The notes below the pieces were generated by a model, which worked only from the letters and a program-made list of their open reading frames with translations, did no database searches and was not told the origin of the DNA. Positions 16,156-24,405 of a stretch of DNA of 64,000 nt are shown one piece after another. A program made the translations under genes and the position numbers. Position 1 is the first letter of the stretch. Every line of letters begins with the position of its first letter. The stretch is from Pseudomonas sp. NFR16 (GTDB taxonomy: Bacteria; Pseudomonadota; Gammaproteobacteria; Pseudomonadales; Pseudomonadaceae): contig NZ_FNYJ01000001.1 in the NCBI RefSeq assembly GCF_900108875.1, positions 1,643,533 to 1,707,532 of the forward strand, read 5' to 3'.

Positions 16156-17625
16156 ATGCTTTACGATCTGATCATTCGCGACGCGCTGGTGATCGACGGC
16201 AGCGACACGCCGGGTTACCGCGCCGATGTGGCGATTCGCGAAGGCCGCATCCAGCGCATCGGCGAGCTGAGCGATGTCTCGGCGAACGAAGAAATCAATG
16301 CGGCGGGTCGAGTATTGGCGCCCGGTTTCATCGACGTGCACACCCACGACGATACGGTGGTTATCCGCCAGCCGGACATGTTGCCGAAGATCACCCAGGG
16401 CGTGACGACCGTGATCGTCGGCAACTGCGGCATCAGCGCATCACCCGTGACGCTGGCGGGCGATCCGCCTGATCCGATGAATCTGCTGGGCCCGGCAAGC
16501 GCGTTCGTCTACCCGCGCTTCAGCGACTATCGCGCGGCGGTCGACAAGGCGCGACCTGCAGTCAATGTCGCCGCCTTGATCGGCCATACGGCGCTGCGCA
16601 GCAATCACCTGGACGAGCTGTTGCGCACGGCGCGCCCCGAGGAGATCGGCGCCATGCGCGAGCAACTGCGCGACAGCCTGGAACACGGCGCGCTGGGGCT
16701 TTCCACCGGTCTGGCCTACGCATCGGCCAACGCGGCGGACACGGACGAGGTCAAGCAGCTGGCCGAAGAGCTGACCGCGTTTGGCGCGGTCTACACCACG
16801 CATTTGCGCAGCGAGTTCGAGCCGGTGCTGGAGGCGATGGATGAAGCGTTCGATATCGGCCGGCACGCGCAATCGCCTGTGGTGATCTCCCACCTGAAAT
16901 GCGCGGGCGCCGGCAACTGGGGGCGAAGCCCACAACTGCTGGCCGCGCTGGAGAACGCCGCGCGGAATCACCCGGTCGGTTGCGATTGCTACCCCTACGC
17001 GGCCAGCTCTTCGACGCTTGACCTCAAGCAGGTGACCGACGCTTTCCGCATCACCATCACCTGGTCCACGCCGCACCCGGATCAGGGCGGCCGCGATCTG
17101 AAGGACATCGCCGCAGACTGGGGCCTGTCCCTGCTGGACGCCGCGCGCCAGTTGCAACCGGCGGGCGCGGTGTACTACGGCATGGACGAACAGGACGTCC
17201 AGCGCATCATGAAACATCCGCTGTCGATGATCGGCTCCGACGGGCTGCCTGAGGATCCGTTTCCGCACCCGCGTCTGTGGGGCGCCTTTCCTCGGGTGTT
17301 AGGGCATTTCAGTCGCGATCTCGGGCTGTTTGCGCTGCACACTGCCGTGCACAAGATGACCGGCCTGACCGCCACCCGCTTTGGCCTGCATGAGCGTGGC
17401 TTCGTGAGGGAGGGTTATTGGGCCGATCTGGTGCTGTTCGATGCCGAAACCGTGCAGGATGTCGCCGACTTCAAGGAGCCCAAGCGTGCTGCGCAAGGAA
17501 TCGACGGGGTTTGGGTCAATGGCCGCCTGAGCTACGCGAACGGCCAGCCGCAAGGTGAGCGACACGGGCGTTTTCTGCCCCGCAGCGGCTCACTGGTGTC
17601 AGGGTTCGGACAGCCCCGAACCTGA
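16156..17625 (+). CDS. D-aminoacylase (N-acyl-D-amino-acid deacylase)
   Basis: A 489-residue amidohydrolase-superfamily enzyme that hydrolyses N-acyl-D-amino acids to a D-amino acid and a carboxylate. It carries the metal motif FIDVHTHDD (His62, His64), the bridging cysteine in IVGNCGISASP (Cys91), VVISHLKCAG (about 235) and the catalytic Asp in MIGSDGLPEDPFPHPR (about 357). The length is standard. It is the third gene of a tight operon with a permease and an RpiR regulator, which together could import and use N-acylated D-amino acids, perhaps from peptidoglycan or soil organic matter. Confidence 0.93.
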   Translation: MLYDLIIRDALVIDGSDTPGYRADVAIREGRIQRIGELSDVSANEEINAAGRVLAPGFIDVHTHDDTVVIRQPDMLPKITQGVTTVIVGNCGISASPVTLAGDPPDPMNLLGPASAFVYPRFSDYRAAVDKARPAVNVAALIGHTALRSNHLDELLRTARPEEIGAMREQLRDSLEHGALGLSTGLAYASANAADTDEVKQLAEELTAFGAVYTTHLRSEFEPVLEAMDEAFDIGRHAQSPVVISHLKCAGAGNWGRSPQLLAALENAARNHPVGCDCYPYAASSSTLDLKQVTDAFRITITWSTPHPDQGGRDLKDIAADWGLSLLDAARQLQPAGAVYYGMDEQDVQRIMKHPLSMIGSDGLPEDPFPHPRLWGAFPRVLGHFSRDLGLFALHTAVHKMTGLTATRFGLHERGFVREGYWADLVLFDAETVQDVADFKEPKRAAQGIDGVWVNGRLSYANGQPQGERHGRFLPRSGSLVSGFGQPRT

Positions 17626-17785
17626 CTCGGACCCTGACTTGGCCGCTATTACCTGCTCGTGATGAACATCCCACAGAGAAGACGCGATCTGCCTGCAAGC
17701 CCGGATCAACCGGGCGTTCCAGCTCAAACGCCATCGACCTGTGGGCGCGAAGCATCGCAATGCGGCCGATTGATTCAGCGAGCCA

Positions 17786-19084
17786 TCAACCCACGATCAC
17801 GCCTCGGCATTCGCCGAAGCCGATGCTCACTTCGCCGTCTCTGCGGCAGCGCGCTTTGAGGATCACCTCGTCGCCTGCCTCGAGAAACCTGCGGGTCTCG
17901 CCGCCCGGCAGTTGCACTTCCTGTTTTCCCCCTTCGGTCATTTCCAGCAGGCTTCCGAACTGTCCCGCCTGTGGGCCGGACAATGTGCCGGTGCCGAACA
18001 GATCACCAGGTTGCAGAGTACAACCGTTGACACTGTGGTGCGCGACCATCTGCGCCACGGTCCAGTACATGTTCAAGGTATTGCTCAGCGCCAGACGAAC
18101 CGGTGCGACGCCCTGCTCGCGCATGGTTGCCGTTGCGAGCAGCACCTCAAGCTCGATGTCCAGCGCGCCGCTCTGCTGATCCTGTGCGTCGAGCAGGTAC
18201 GCCAGCGGCTGCGGATCGCCTGCGGCCCGTACGGGCTGAGCGCTGCGAAACGGCGCAAGCGCCTCGGCGGTCACCACCCACGGGGAAATGCTGGTGGCGA
18301 AACTCTTGGACAGAAAGGGTCCCAGCGGCTGGTACTCCCACGCCTGCAGATCCCGCGCCGACCAATCGTTGAGCAGGCAGAAACCCGCAATGTGCCGGCC
18401 TGCATCGGCAATCCCGATGGCTTCGCCCTGCGCATTGCCCGGGCCCATCCAGACCCCGACTTCCAGTTCGTAATCCAGCCGCTTGCTTGGTCCGAAGGTC
18501 GGCTGGTCTGCGCCCGGTGCCAGGGTCTGACCATTCGGGCGTCTGACGGGCGTGCCCGATACGCACAACGTCGAAGCACGACCGTGATAGGCGATCGGCA
18601 CATACTTGTAGTTCGGCAACAATGGATTGTCGGGGCGGAACAGCTTGCCAACGTTCGTCGCGTGATGAATACCGACATAAAAGTCGGTGTAATCGCCGAC
18701 CTGCGCAGGCAGGTGCATCCGACACTCGCTCATTGGCAGCAGCAATCGCTCGCCCATGGTTTGCAGGCGCTCACGCTGGGGATTCGCTTCGTCCAGCAGA
18801 TGAAGCAGTTCGTTGCGCAGGGCCTGTCGCGCTGACGCACCGAGCGCAAAAAAATCATTGAGCTGAGCGCGACTCGCGGCCTCGGCCGCCAGACGCGCGG
18901 CCCCTTGGAACAGGCTGGCATCCAGTGCCGCCTGAAGGTCGAAGATGAAGTCGCCAATGGCGACGCCGCCGCGCCGGTTCGAATTCGCCTGGCTGAACAC
19001 CCCGAACGGCAGGTTTTGCAGCGGGAAATCCGGGTGATCGTTGGCGCTCGTTACCCAACTGCGCGGGTGTGTGGGAATGCTCAT
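17786..19084 (-). CDS. fahA: Fumarylacetoacetase
   Basis: A 432-residue enzyme that splits fumarylacetoacetate into fumarate and acetoacetate, the last step of tyrosine/homogentisate breakdown. The SH3-like N-terminal domain is followed by the catalytic domain. Key segments are [16 protein letters not shown] (metal Asp and catalytic His), [13 protein letters not shown] (metal Glu pair) and [19 protein letters not shown] (metal Asp). The ATG at 19084 overlaps the hmgA stop in ATGA, indicating translational coupling; the open frame upstream to 19168 lies inside hmgA and is not used. Confidence 0.96.
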   Translation of the reverse strand: MSIPTHPRSWVTSANDHPDFPLQNLPFGVFSQANSNRRGGVAIGDFIFDLQAALDASLFQGAARLAAEAASRAQLNDFFALGASARQALRNELLHLLDEANPQRERLQTMGERLLLPMSECRMHLPAQVGDYTDFYVGIHHATNVGKLFRPDNPLLPNYKYVPIAYHGRASTLCVSGTPVRRPNGQTLAPGADQPTFGPSKRLDYELEVGVWMGPGNAQGEAIGIADAGRHIAGFCLLNDWSARDLQAWEYQPLGPFLSKSFATSISPWVVTAEALAPFRSAQPVRAAGDPQPLAYLLDAQDQQSGALDIELEVLLATATMREQGVAPVRLALSNTLNMYWTVAQMVAHHSVNGCTLQPGDLFGTGTLSGPQAGQFGSLLEMTEGGKQEVQLPGGETRRFLEAGDEVILKARCRRDGEVSIGFGECRGVIVG

Positions 19085-20397
19085 CGTGGGCTGTCCATAT
19101 CGAAGGGTTTGAAGGTTCGGGCAATGCCGTCCCAACACGCGTCGTAATCGCTCTGCAGCTGCGGGCACTCGAGAGCCTGTCGGCTGGGACGCAGGACGCG
19201 GCCGGTCTCGAACATGAACGCCATGGTCTGTTCGATCTTGTGCGGTTTGAGGTCGGCGGCGATGGCCTTTTCAGCGCTGGCATTGTCGGGCCCGTGAGCA
19301 CTCATGCAGTTGTGCAGGGACGCGCCGCCAGGCATGAAGCCTTGCGCCTTGGCGTCGTAGGCGCCGTCGATGAGGCCCATGAATTCATTCATCAGATTGC
19401 GGTGAAACCACGGTGGCCGGAAGGTTTTTTCGGCAACCATCCAGCGCGGCGGGAAGATCACGAAATCGACGTTGGCCTGACCATGGACCGCACCCGGCGA
19501 GGTCAGCACCGTGAAAATCGACGGGTCCGGATGGTCGTAGCTGACAGTGCCGAGGGTGTTGAACCGGCGCAGGTCGTATTTGTACGGCACGTTGTTTCCG
19601 TGCCAGGCGACGACGTCGAAAGGTGAATGCGTCAGCGTAGTCGACCACAGTTCACCGAGAAACTTCTGCACCAGTAAGGTAGGCCGGGTGCTGTCTTCGA
19701 ACTGCGCCACCGGCACCTGAAAATCCCGAGGATTGGCCAGGCCATTGCTGCCGATCGGCCCAAGATCCGGCAGCCGCAGCGCACAACCATGGTTTTCGCA
19801 GACATAGCCCCGCGCCGACCCGTCGAGCAACTGGACACAGAATTTCAACCCGCGAGGCAGAACGGCGATCTCCTGAGGCTCGACGTCGAGCACGCCCAGT
19901 TCGGTGACGATACGCAAGCGACCCTGCTGCGGGACGACCAGCCATTCACCGTCAGCGTTGAAAAAAGCCCGCTGCATGGACTGGTTGGCGGCGTATACGT
20001 ACACGCTGACGCCATCGGCCTGATCGGCGGACGAAGTGCGGGCCAGCGCGATAAGGCCGTCGATGAAATCGGCAGGCGTGGCGGGAATGTCGAACGCGTT
20101 CCAGCGCAGGCGATTGGGCGTGACAGGGCCCTGCTCCTGACCACGAATCTGCCGCTCCAGCCGGCAGTAACGTGGATGAGCCGCCGACGGCGCGATACGG
20201 TAGAGCCAGGTCCGTCGGGCTTCCGCGCGGGGCACCGTGAACGCCGTGCCCGAGAATTGCTCGGCGTAGAGTCCGAGCGGATGGCGCTGCGGCGAGTTCT
20301 GCCCTGTCGGCAAGCCGCCGGGCAAAGCCTCGCTGCTGAACTGATTGCCGAAGCCGGATTGATACTTCAAAGCGTCGGACACAGGTGCTGTGAACAT
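19081..20397 (-). CDS. hmgA: Homogentisate 1,2-dioxygenase
   Basis: A 438-residue cupin-fold iron dioxygenase that opens the ring of homogentisate to maleylacetoacetate. The C-terminal iron ligands are visible in [18 protein letters not shown] (His and Glu) and [12 protein letters not shown] (His). The N-terminus [19 protein letters not shown] is highly characteristic. It is the first gene of hmgA-fahA and divergent from hmgR, with the operator in the 110 bases between them. Loss of this gene typically gives brown pyomelanin in pseudomonads. Confidence 0.97.
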   Translation of the reverse strand: MFTAPVSDALKYQSGFGNQFSSEALPGGLPTGQNSPQRHPLGLYAEQFSGTAFTVPRAEARRTWLYRIAPSAAHPRYCRLERQIRGQEQGPVTPNRLRWNAFDIPATPADFIDGLIALARTSSADQADGVSVYVYAANQSMQRAFFNADGEWLVVPQQGRLRIVTELGVLDVEPQEIAVLPRGLKFCVQLLDGSARGYVCENHGCALRLPDLGPIGSNGLANPRDFQVPVAQFEDSTRPTLLVQKFLGELWSTTLTHSPFDVVAWHGNNVPYKYDLRRFNTLGTVSYDHPDPSIFTVLTSPGAVHGQANVDFVIFPPRWMVAEKTFRPPWFHRNLMNEFMGLIDGAYDAKAQGFMPGGASLHNCMSAHGPDNASAEKAIAADLKPHKIEQTMAFMFETGRVLRPSRQALECPQLQSDYDACWDGIARTFKPFDMDSPR

Positions 20398-20417
20398 CTC
20401 GACCTCTTGTTTTTATT

Positions 20418-20446
20418 TTACGTAAGCGGATTACGCATAACGTAAT
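20418..20446. promoter_or_regulatory. HmgR operator between hmgA and hmgR
   Basis: Half-sites CGTAA (20421), TTACG (20431) and CGTAA (20441) recur at exactly 10-bp steps. The 17-bp palindrome ATTACGCATAACGTAAT occupies 20430-20446, and the 8-bp palindrome TTACGTAA occupies 20418-20425. HmgR of P. putida is known to use a 17-bp palindrome at this promoter. The same geometry recurs before maiA. Confidence 0.75.
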
Positions 20447-20507
20447 TTGAGTTTGCCGGACGGTCAAGCTATAAAGCAGCCTTTCCAGACCGGCGCACGC
20501 CCCGCTC

Positions 20508-21299
20508 ATGACTGAACAATCCGCAAGCCCCGCAGGCCCGCGCCAACAGAAAGTGCAGTCTGCCGAAGTCGGCGTCGGCATTCTCAAGGCGCTGGCCGAA
20601 CTCGCGCCCGCCACCTCGTTGTCCAGGCTCGCCGAATACGTGGGCATGCCCGCCAGCAAGGTGCATCGGTATTTGCAGGCGCTGGTCGACAGCGGCTTTG
20701 CCGAGCAGGACCCGGTGACCAACCACTATCGTCTGGGCCGCTCGGCGTTGCAGGTTGGCCTTGCTGCGCTAAGCCAACTGGACGTGCTGAAGATTGCTGC
20801 ACCCGAACTCAGTGCACTGCGTGACGGGCTCAATGAAACGTGCTTCCTCGCGGTGTGGGGCAACAAAGGCCCCACGGTTGTGTATGTTGAGCAATCGCTG
20901 GGCGCGGTGACGCTGGTCACGCAGATCGGCTCGGTCCTGCCGCTGCTCGGTTCCTCGACAGGTCTGGTGTTCGACACCTTTCTCTCCCCCGCCGAAACGG
21001 CAGCGCTCAGGCAAGCGGAAGCGGCTGCACTGAACGCAAAACAGCTGAAGGACATCGACCGCCATATCGAAGAAATCCGCAGCACCGGCGTGCATCAGAT
21101 TCATGGCCTGCTCATGGCGGGCGTCAACGCTGTGTCATCGCCGGTGTTCGCCATGGGCAGCAAGTTGATGGGCGTGGTGACGGTGGTGGGTTCGGCATCG
21201 GTGCTCACCGGCGAACGTCAGGCGCTGGCGGCGCAGCAGCTGCTGAAGACCGCCCGGGCAATCAGCGCCCGGATGGGCGGTGACATGCCGAAGCTCTGA
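20508..21299 (+). CDS. hmgR: IclR-family regulator of homogentisate catabolism
   Basis: A 263-residue IclR-family protein. The winged helix-turn-helix covers about residues 20-80 (ATSLSRLAEYVGMPASKVHRYLQALVDSGF), and the effector-binding GAF-like domain runs from about 95 to 255. Its divergent position next to hmgA matches HmgR of P. putida, a repressor released by homogentisate. The operator pattern in the shared region and its copy before maiA fit a small regulon. Annotation as HmgR rests on family plus context. Confidence 0.9.
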   Translation: MTEQSASPAGPRQQKVQSAEVGVGILKALAELAPATSLSRLAEYVGMPASKVHRYLQALVDSGFAEQDPVTNHYRLGRSALQVGLAALSQLDVLKIAAPELSALRDGLNETCFLAVWGNKGPTVVYVEQSLGAVTLVTQIGSVLPLLGSSTGLVFDTFLSPAETAALRQAEAAALNAKQLKDIDRHIEEIRSTGVHQIHGLLMAGVNAVSSPVFAMGSKLMGVVTVVGSASVLTGERQALAAQQLLKTARAISARMGGDMPKL

Positions 21300-21400
21300 G
21301 CGCTGTCGGATCAAACGTGCCGGAATGAGCCCGGCCTCGGCGGCGGTGCAGCGCAGACGTCCTGTCAGTCACCACCGGCGCGAGCCGAGCAATCAGGTGA

Positions 21401-22477
21401 TCAATCCGCCGTCAAAACCCCACGTCGCAACTGGTCGCGCTCGATCGATTCGAACAGCGCCTTGAAATTGCCCTCGCCAAAGCCGTCGTCGCCTTTGCGC
21501 TGAATGAATTCGAAGAATACCGGCCCCATCAGCGTTTCCGAAAAGATCTGCAGCAGCAGGCGCCGATTGCCGCCTTCCGCGTTCCCGTCGAGCAGGATGC
21601 CCCGCGCCTTGAGCTCGTGCTCGGGCTCGCCGTGGTTCGGCAGACGGCCTTCGAGCATTTCGTAGTAAGTGTCCGGCGGCGCGGTCATGAACCGCATGCC
21701 CAGCGCTTTGAGCCGATCCCAGGTGTCGATCAGGTCTTCGGTGAAAAAGGCCACGTGCTGAATGCCTTCGCCGTTGAACTTCATCAGGAATTCTTCGATC
21801 TGCCCGGCCCCTTTGGAGGATTCCTCATTGAGCGGGATGCGAATCATGCCGTCCGGCGCCGTCATCGCCTTGGACGTCAGACCGGTGTACTCGCCTTTGA
21901 TATCGAAGTAACGAATCTCCCGGAAATTGAACAGCTTCTCGTAGAAATTCGCCCAATACGCCATGCGACCGCGATAGACGTTGTGGGTCAGGTGATCGAT
22001 GAATTGCAGCCCTGCACCCGCGGGATGACGATCGACACCTTCGATGAACACGAAGTCGATGTCGTAGATGGACGTGCCCTCGCCGAAGCGGTCGATCAGG
22101 TACAGCGGCGCGCCGCCGATGCCCTTGATGGCCGGCAATCGCAGCTCCATCGGGCCGGTTGCGATTTCAACCGGTTGAGCGCCGAGCTCCAGCGCACGTT
22201 TGTAGGCCTGCTGCGAATCCTTGACCCGGAATGCCATCCCGCACAGGGAAGGACCGTGCTCGGCAGCGAAGTAGGACGCTTCGCTGTGAGGTTCATTGTT
22301 GAGGATGATGTTGATGGCGCCCTGACGGTACAGCGCCACGTTCTTGGATCGGTGATGGGCGACCTTGGTAAAGCCCATCATCTGAAACACGGGCTCAAGG
22401 ACATCTGGAACCGGCGAGGCAAATTCGATGAATTCGAAGCCCATCAGGCCCATCGGGTTTTCGTAGAGATCGGTCAC
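21401..22477 (-). CDS. hpd: 4-hydroxyphenylpyruvate dioxygenase
   Basis: A 358-residue non-haem iron enzyme that converts 4-hydroxyphenylpyruvate to homogentisate. Iron ligands are visible in [14 protein letters not shown] (His), [14 protein letters not shown] (His) and [20 protein letters not shown] (Glu), and the C-terminal closing helix is intact. The start is taken as the GTG at 22477, which has AGGAG upstream and gives the usual family length; the longer ATG frame from 22510 adds 11 non-conserved residues. It follows maiA on the same strand after 142 bases and may share its transcript. Confidence 0.96.
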   Translation of the reverse strand: MTDLYENPMGLMGFEFIEFASPVPDVLEPVFQMMGFTKVAHHRSKNVALYRQGAINIILNNEPHSEASYFAAEHGPSLCGMAFRVKDSQQAYKRALELGAQPVEIATGPMELRLPAIKGIGGAPLYLIDRFGEGTSIYDIDFVFIEGVDRHPAGAGLQFIDHLTHNVYRGRMAYWANFYEKLFNFREIRYFDIKGEYTGLTSKAMTAPDGMIRIPLNEESSKGAGQIEEFLMKFNGEGIQHVAFFTEDLIDTWDRLKALGMRFMTAPPDTYYEMLEGRLPNHGEPEHELKARGILLDGNAEGGNRRLLLQIFSETLMGPVFFEFIQRKGDDGFGEGNFKALFESIERDQLRRGVLTAD

Positions 22478-22619
22478 GGTCTTGCTCCTGCTGAAAAGTG
22501 GAATGCACAACGGCGGGCATTACCGTTCAGCGGGAGGCGCACAGGAAATTCCCCGTACACTGCGGGCGAGGAAGTCGCCGAATATCAACTGCAGACCGAA
22601 GATTTTCATGTAGGAAAGG

Positions 22620-23252
22620 TTACTCCGGCTTGTCCGATTGCGCATCAGGATGGGCTTGCTGAAAAGCCGGATGCTGCAACGCCAGCGCTTCCACCCGACA
22701 GATGCGCGGGAAGGCGCTCAGGTCGACATTGAAACGTCGGGCGGCGTACAGCTGCGGCAGCAGGTACGCATCTGCCAGGCCGACCTGGCCGAAACAGAAG
22801 CCTTCATCGTCGATCAAGGCTTCGACGGCAGCGAAACCCTGAGTGATCCAGTGCCCGATCCACGCGCCGACATCCCCTTCATCATGCCCCAGACCGCGCA
22901 GCCGGTTGAGCACCGCCACGTTGTGCAAGGGATGAATGTCACAGCCGATCAGCGCGGCGACCTCGCGATGCCGTGCCCGGGCCAGAAGGTCAGTCGGCAA
23001 CAACGCAGGTTCCGGTGAGTGTTCTTCAAGGTATTCGATGATTGCCATGGACTGGATGACAACCTGACCGCTGTCGAGCCTGAGGGCGGGCACGCGGCCT
23101 TGCGGATTGATTGCCAGATATTCCGGCTCGTGGTGCTCGCCGCCGTCCCGGATCAGATTGACCGGAATCGCGGTGACTTCGAGCCCCTTCAGCGCCAGGG
23201 CGATACGCACCCTGTAGCTGGAGGTAGATCGGTAGTAAGTGAAGAGATCCAC
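22620..23252 (-). CDS. maiA: Maleylacetoacetate isomerase (zeta-class GST)
   Basis: A 210-residue zeta-class glutathione S-transferase that isomerises maleylacetoacetate to fumarylacetoacetate using glutathione. The SSYRVRIALALKG motif (residues 11-23) places the catalytic Ser pair and Arg. NPQGRVPAL and the C-terminal helical domain with the conserved GCDIHPLHNVAVL segment are present. It sits apart from hmgA-fahA, beyond hmgR and hpd, yet has its own copy of the HmgR operator pattern just upstream. Confidence 0.95.
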   Translation of the reverse strand: MDLFTYYRSTSSYRVRIALALKGLEVTAIPVNLIRDGGEHHEPEYLAINPQGRVPALRLDSGQVVIQSMAIIEYLEEHSPEPALLPTDLLARARHREVAALIGCDIHPLHNVAVLNRLRGLGHDEGDVGAWIGHWITQGFAAVEALIDDEGFCFGQVGLADAYLLPQLYAARRFNVDLSAFPRICRVEALALQHPAFQQAHPDAQSDKPE

Positions 23253-23278
23253 GGGAAGGCCTGTCTTGTTGTTATTGT

Positions 23279-23304
23279 CGTAAACCGTTTACGCATTGCG
23301 TAAA
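23279..23304. promoter_or_regulatory. HmgR-type operator upstream of maiA
   Basis: CGTAAACCGTTTACG (23279-23293, a perfect 7-1-7 palindrome) overlaps TTTACGCATTGCGTAAA (23288-23304, a perfect 7-3-7 palindrome). The half-sites CGTAA, TTACG and CGTAA start at 23279, 23289 and 23299, the same 10-bp ladder as at hmgA/hmgR. HmgR control of maiA-hpd is inferred from this match. Confidence 0.7.
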
Positions 23305-23332
23305 TTGCGACATTGGCCTGCGGCTGTCAAGG

Positions 23333-24106
23333 TCAGGTCCAGCCCTCCAGTCGCAAAGTCGCGCGGACCAGCCGCTGCTCCTCGTTTTCGATCTCCCGCA
23401 GGTTGTCGCAGATGCTCTGAATGTGCGCGACGGCGGCCTTGCGCGCCTGTTCCGGCAAGCGTCCGGTGACGGCGTTGTAAAGCCGCGCATGGTGCCGGTC
23501 GATCTGGCGTTTCTGCGCTTCACGGTGGTAGAGGTTGTTGACCGAGGCAAATACCGTGTTGAGCAACAGATCGGTGAGCGAGCGCAACGTCTGGACCAGC
23601 ACCGGGTTGTGCGATGCCTCGCAGATCGCCAGATGGAATGCGTGATCCAGCCGCGCGTGTTCGGACGCCGAGAGCGTGTGGCCATGGGCCTGCACCAGCG
23701 CGTCATAGGCGCGCGTAATCAGCACAAAATCGGCGTCAGTGCCGCGCAAGGCCGCCAGCCGCGCCGATTCGCCCTCCAGCAGGCTTCGCACCTCGAACAG
23801 GTCGTAGAGCGTGCGCGGTTGTGAGGCGAACAAGTGCATCAGCGGTGAAGACGCACTCAGGCCCAGCCCGCCCATCTGCGCGACGAACGAGCCCTTGCCC
23901 TGCTGCGTTTCGATGATGCCGCGGGCACGGAGCAGCTTGAGGCCCTCACGCAGCGCGGTTCGGGAAACCCCCAGTTTTTCGGTCAGACGACGCTCGGACG
24001 GTAACAGCTCACCGACCTTGAGCACGCCATCCACAATCAACCGCTCGATGCGCTCACTGACGACATCGGCCACTTGAGGCGCGCGGGTGCTGGTACTGCC
24101 TTCCAT
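23333..24106 (-). CDS. glcC: GntR/FadR-family regulator of glycolate use
   Basis: A 257-residue regulator of the FadR subfamily. The winged helix (about 10-75) contains LPSERRLTEKLGVSRTALREG and the wing ETQQGKGSFVAQ. The all-helical FCD effector domain follows, with metal-type His residues in LDHAFHLAICEASHNPV. It is divergent from glcDEFG, as in E. coli glcC, with two PdhR/GlcC-like palindromes between. It most likely senses glycolate and activates the glc genes; an LldR-like lactate role is less likely given the neighbours. Confidence 0.88.
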   Translation of the reverse strand: MEGSTSTRAPQVADVVSERIERLIVDGVLKVGELLPSERRLTEKLGVSRTALREGLKLLRARGIIETQQGKGSFVAQMGGLGLSASSPLMHLFASQPRTLYDLFEVRSLLEGESARLAALRGTDADFVLITRAYDALVQAHGHTLSASEHARLDHAFHLAICEASHNPVLVQTLRSLTDLLLNTVFASVNNLYHREAQKRQIDRHHARLYNAVTGRLPEQARKAAVAHIQSICDNLREIENEEQRLVRATLRLEGWT

Positions 24107-24170
24107 CCCTCTCTCCCTGCATGACGACCGGACCCCAGCGCTGCAAAACTAACTGGCCGCAGCCAAGATC

Positions 24171-24185
24171 ACTGGTATGACCAGC
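24171..24185. promoter_or_regulatory. GlcC operator 1
   Basis: CTGGTATGACCAG (24172-24184) is a 5-3-5 palindrome of the TGGTNNNACCA type bound by FadR-subfamily regulators such as PdhR, LldR and GlcC. It lies about 65 bases before glcC. Confidence 0.65.
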
Positions 24186-24277
24186 AGCATCGAACAAATA
24201 TCTGCAAAATCCTTAACGACCTATCCGACTGATTTGCATGATCTTTTCAAAATAAAACGGTGCAAACGCCCAGAAAA

Positions 24278-24292
24278 ACTGGTTCGACCAGT
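24278..24292. promoter_or_regulatory. GlcC operator 2
   Basis: ACTGGTTCGACCAGT is a perfect 6-3-6 palindrome of the same TGGTNNNACCA type, 114 bases before glcD. Two such sites in the glcC-glcD intergenic region suggest cooperative or bidirectional control. The remainder of 24107-24405 shows no gene. Confidence 0.7.
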
Positions 24293-24405
24293 GCGTTCTG
24301 ACATGGACAGTAGCGATCGCAAGGCCAATGATGCAAGTCAGCCGTGGAAACGTTCTGCATCAGAACAGGCCTCAAATAAAAACAAGACGGGGTTGCGAAC
24401 CCATC

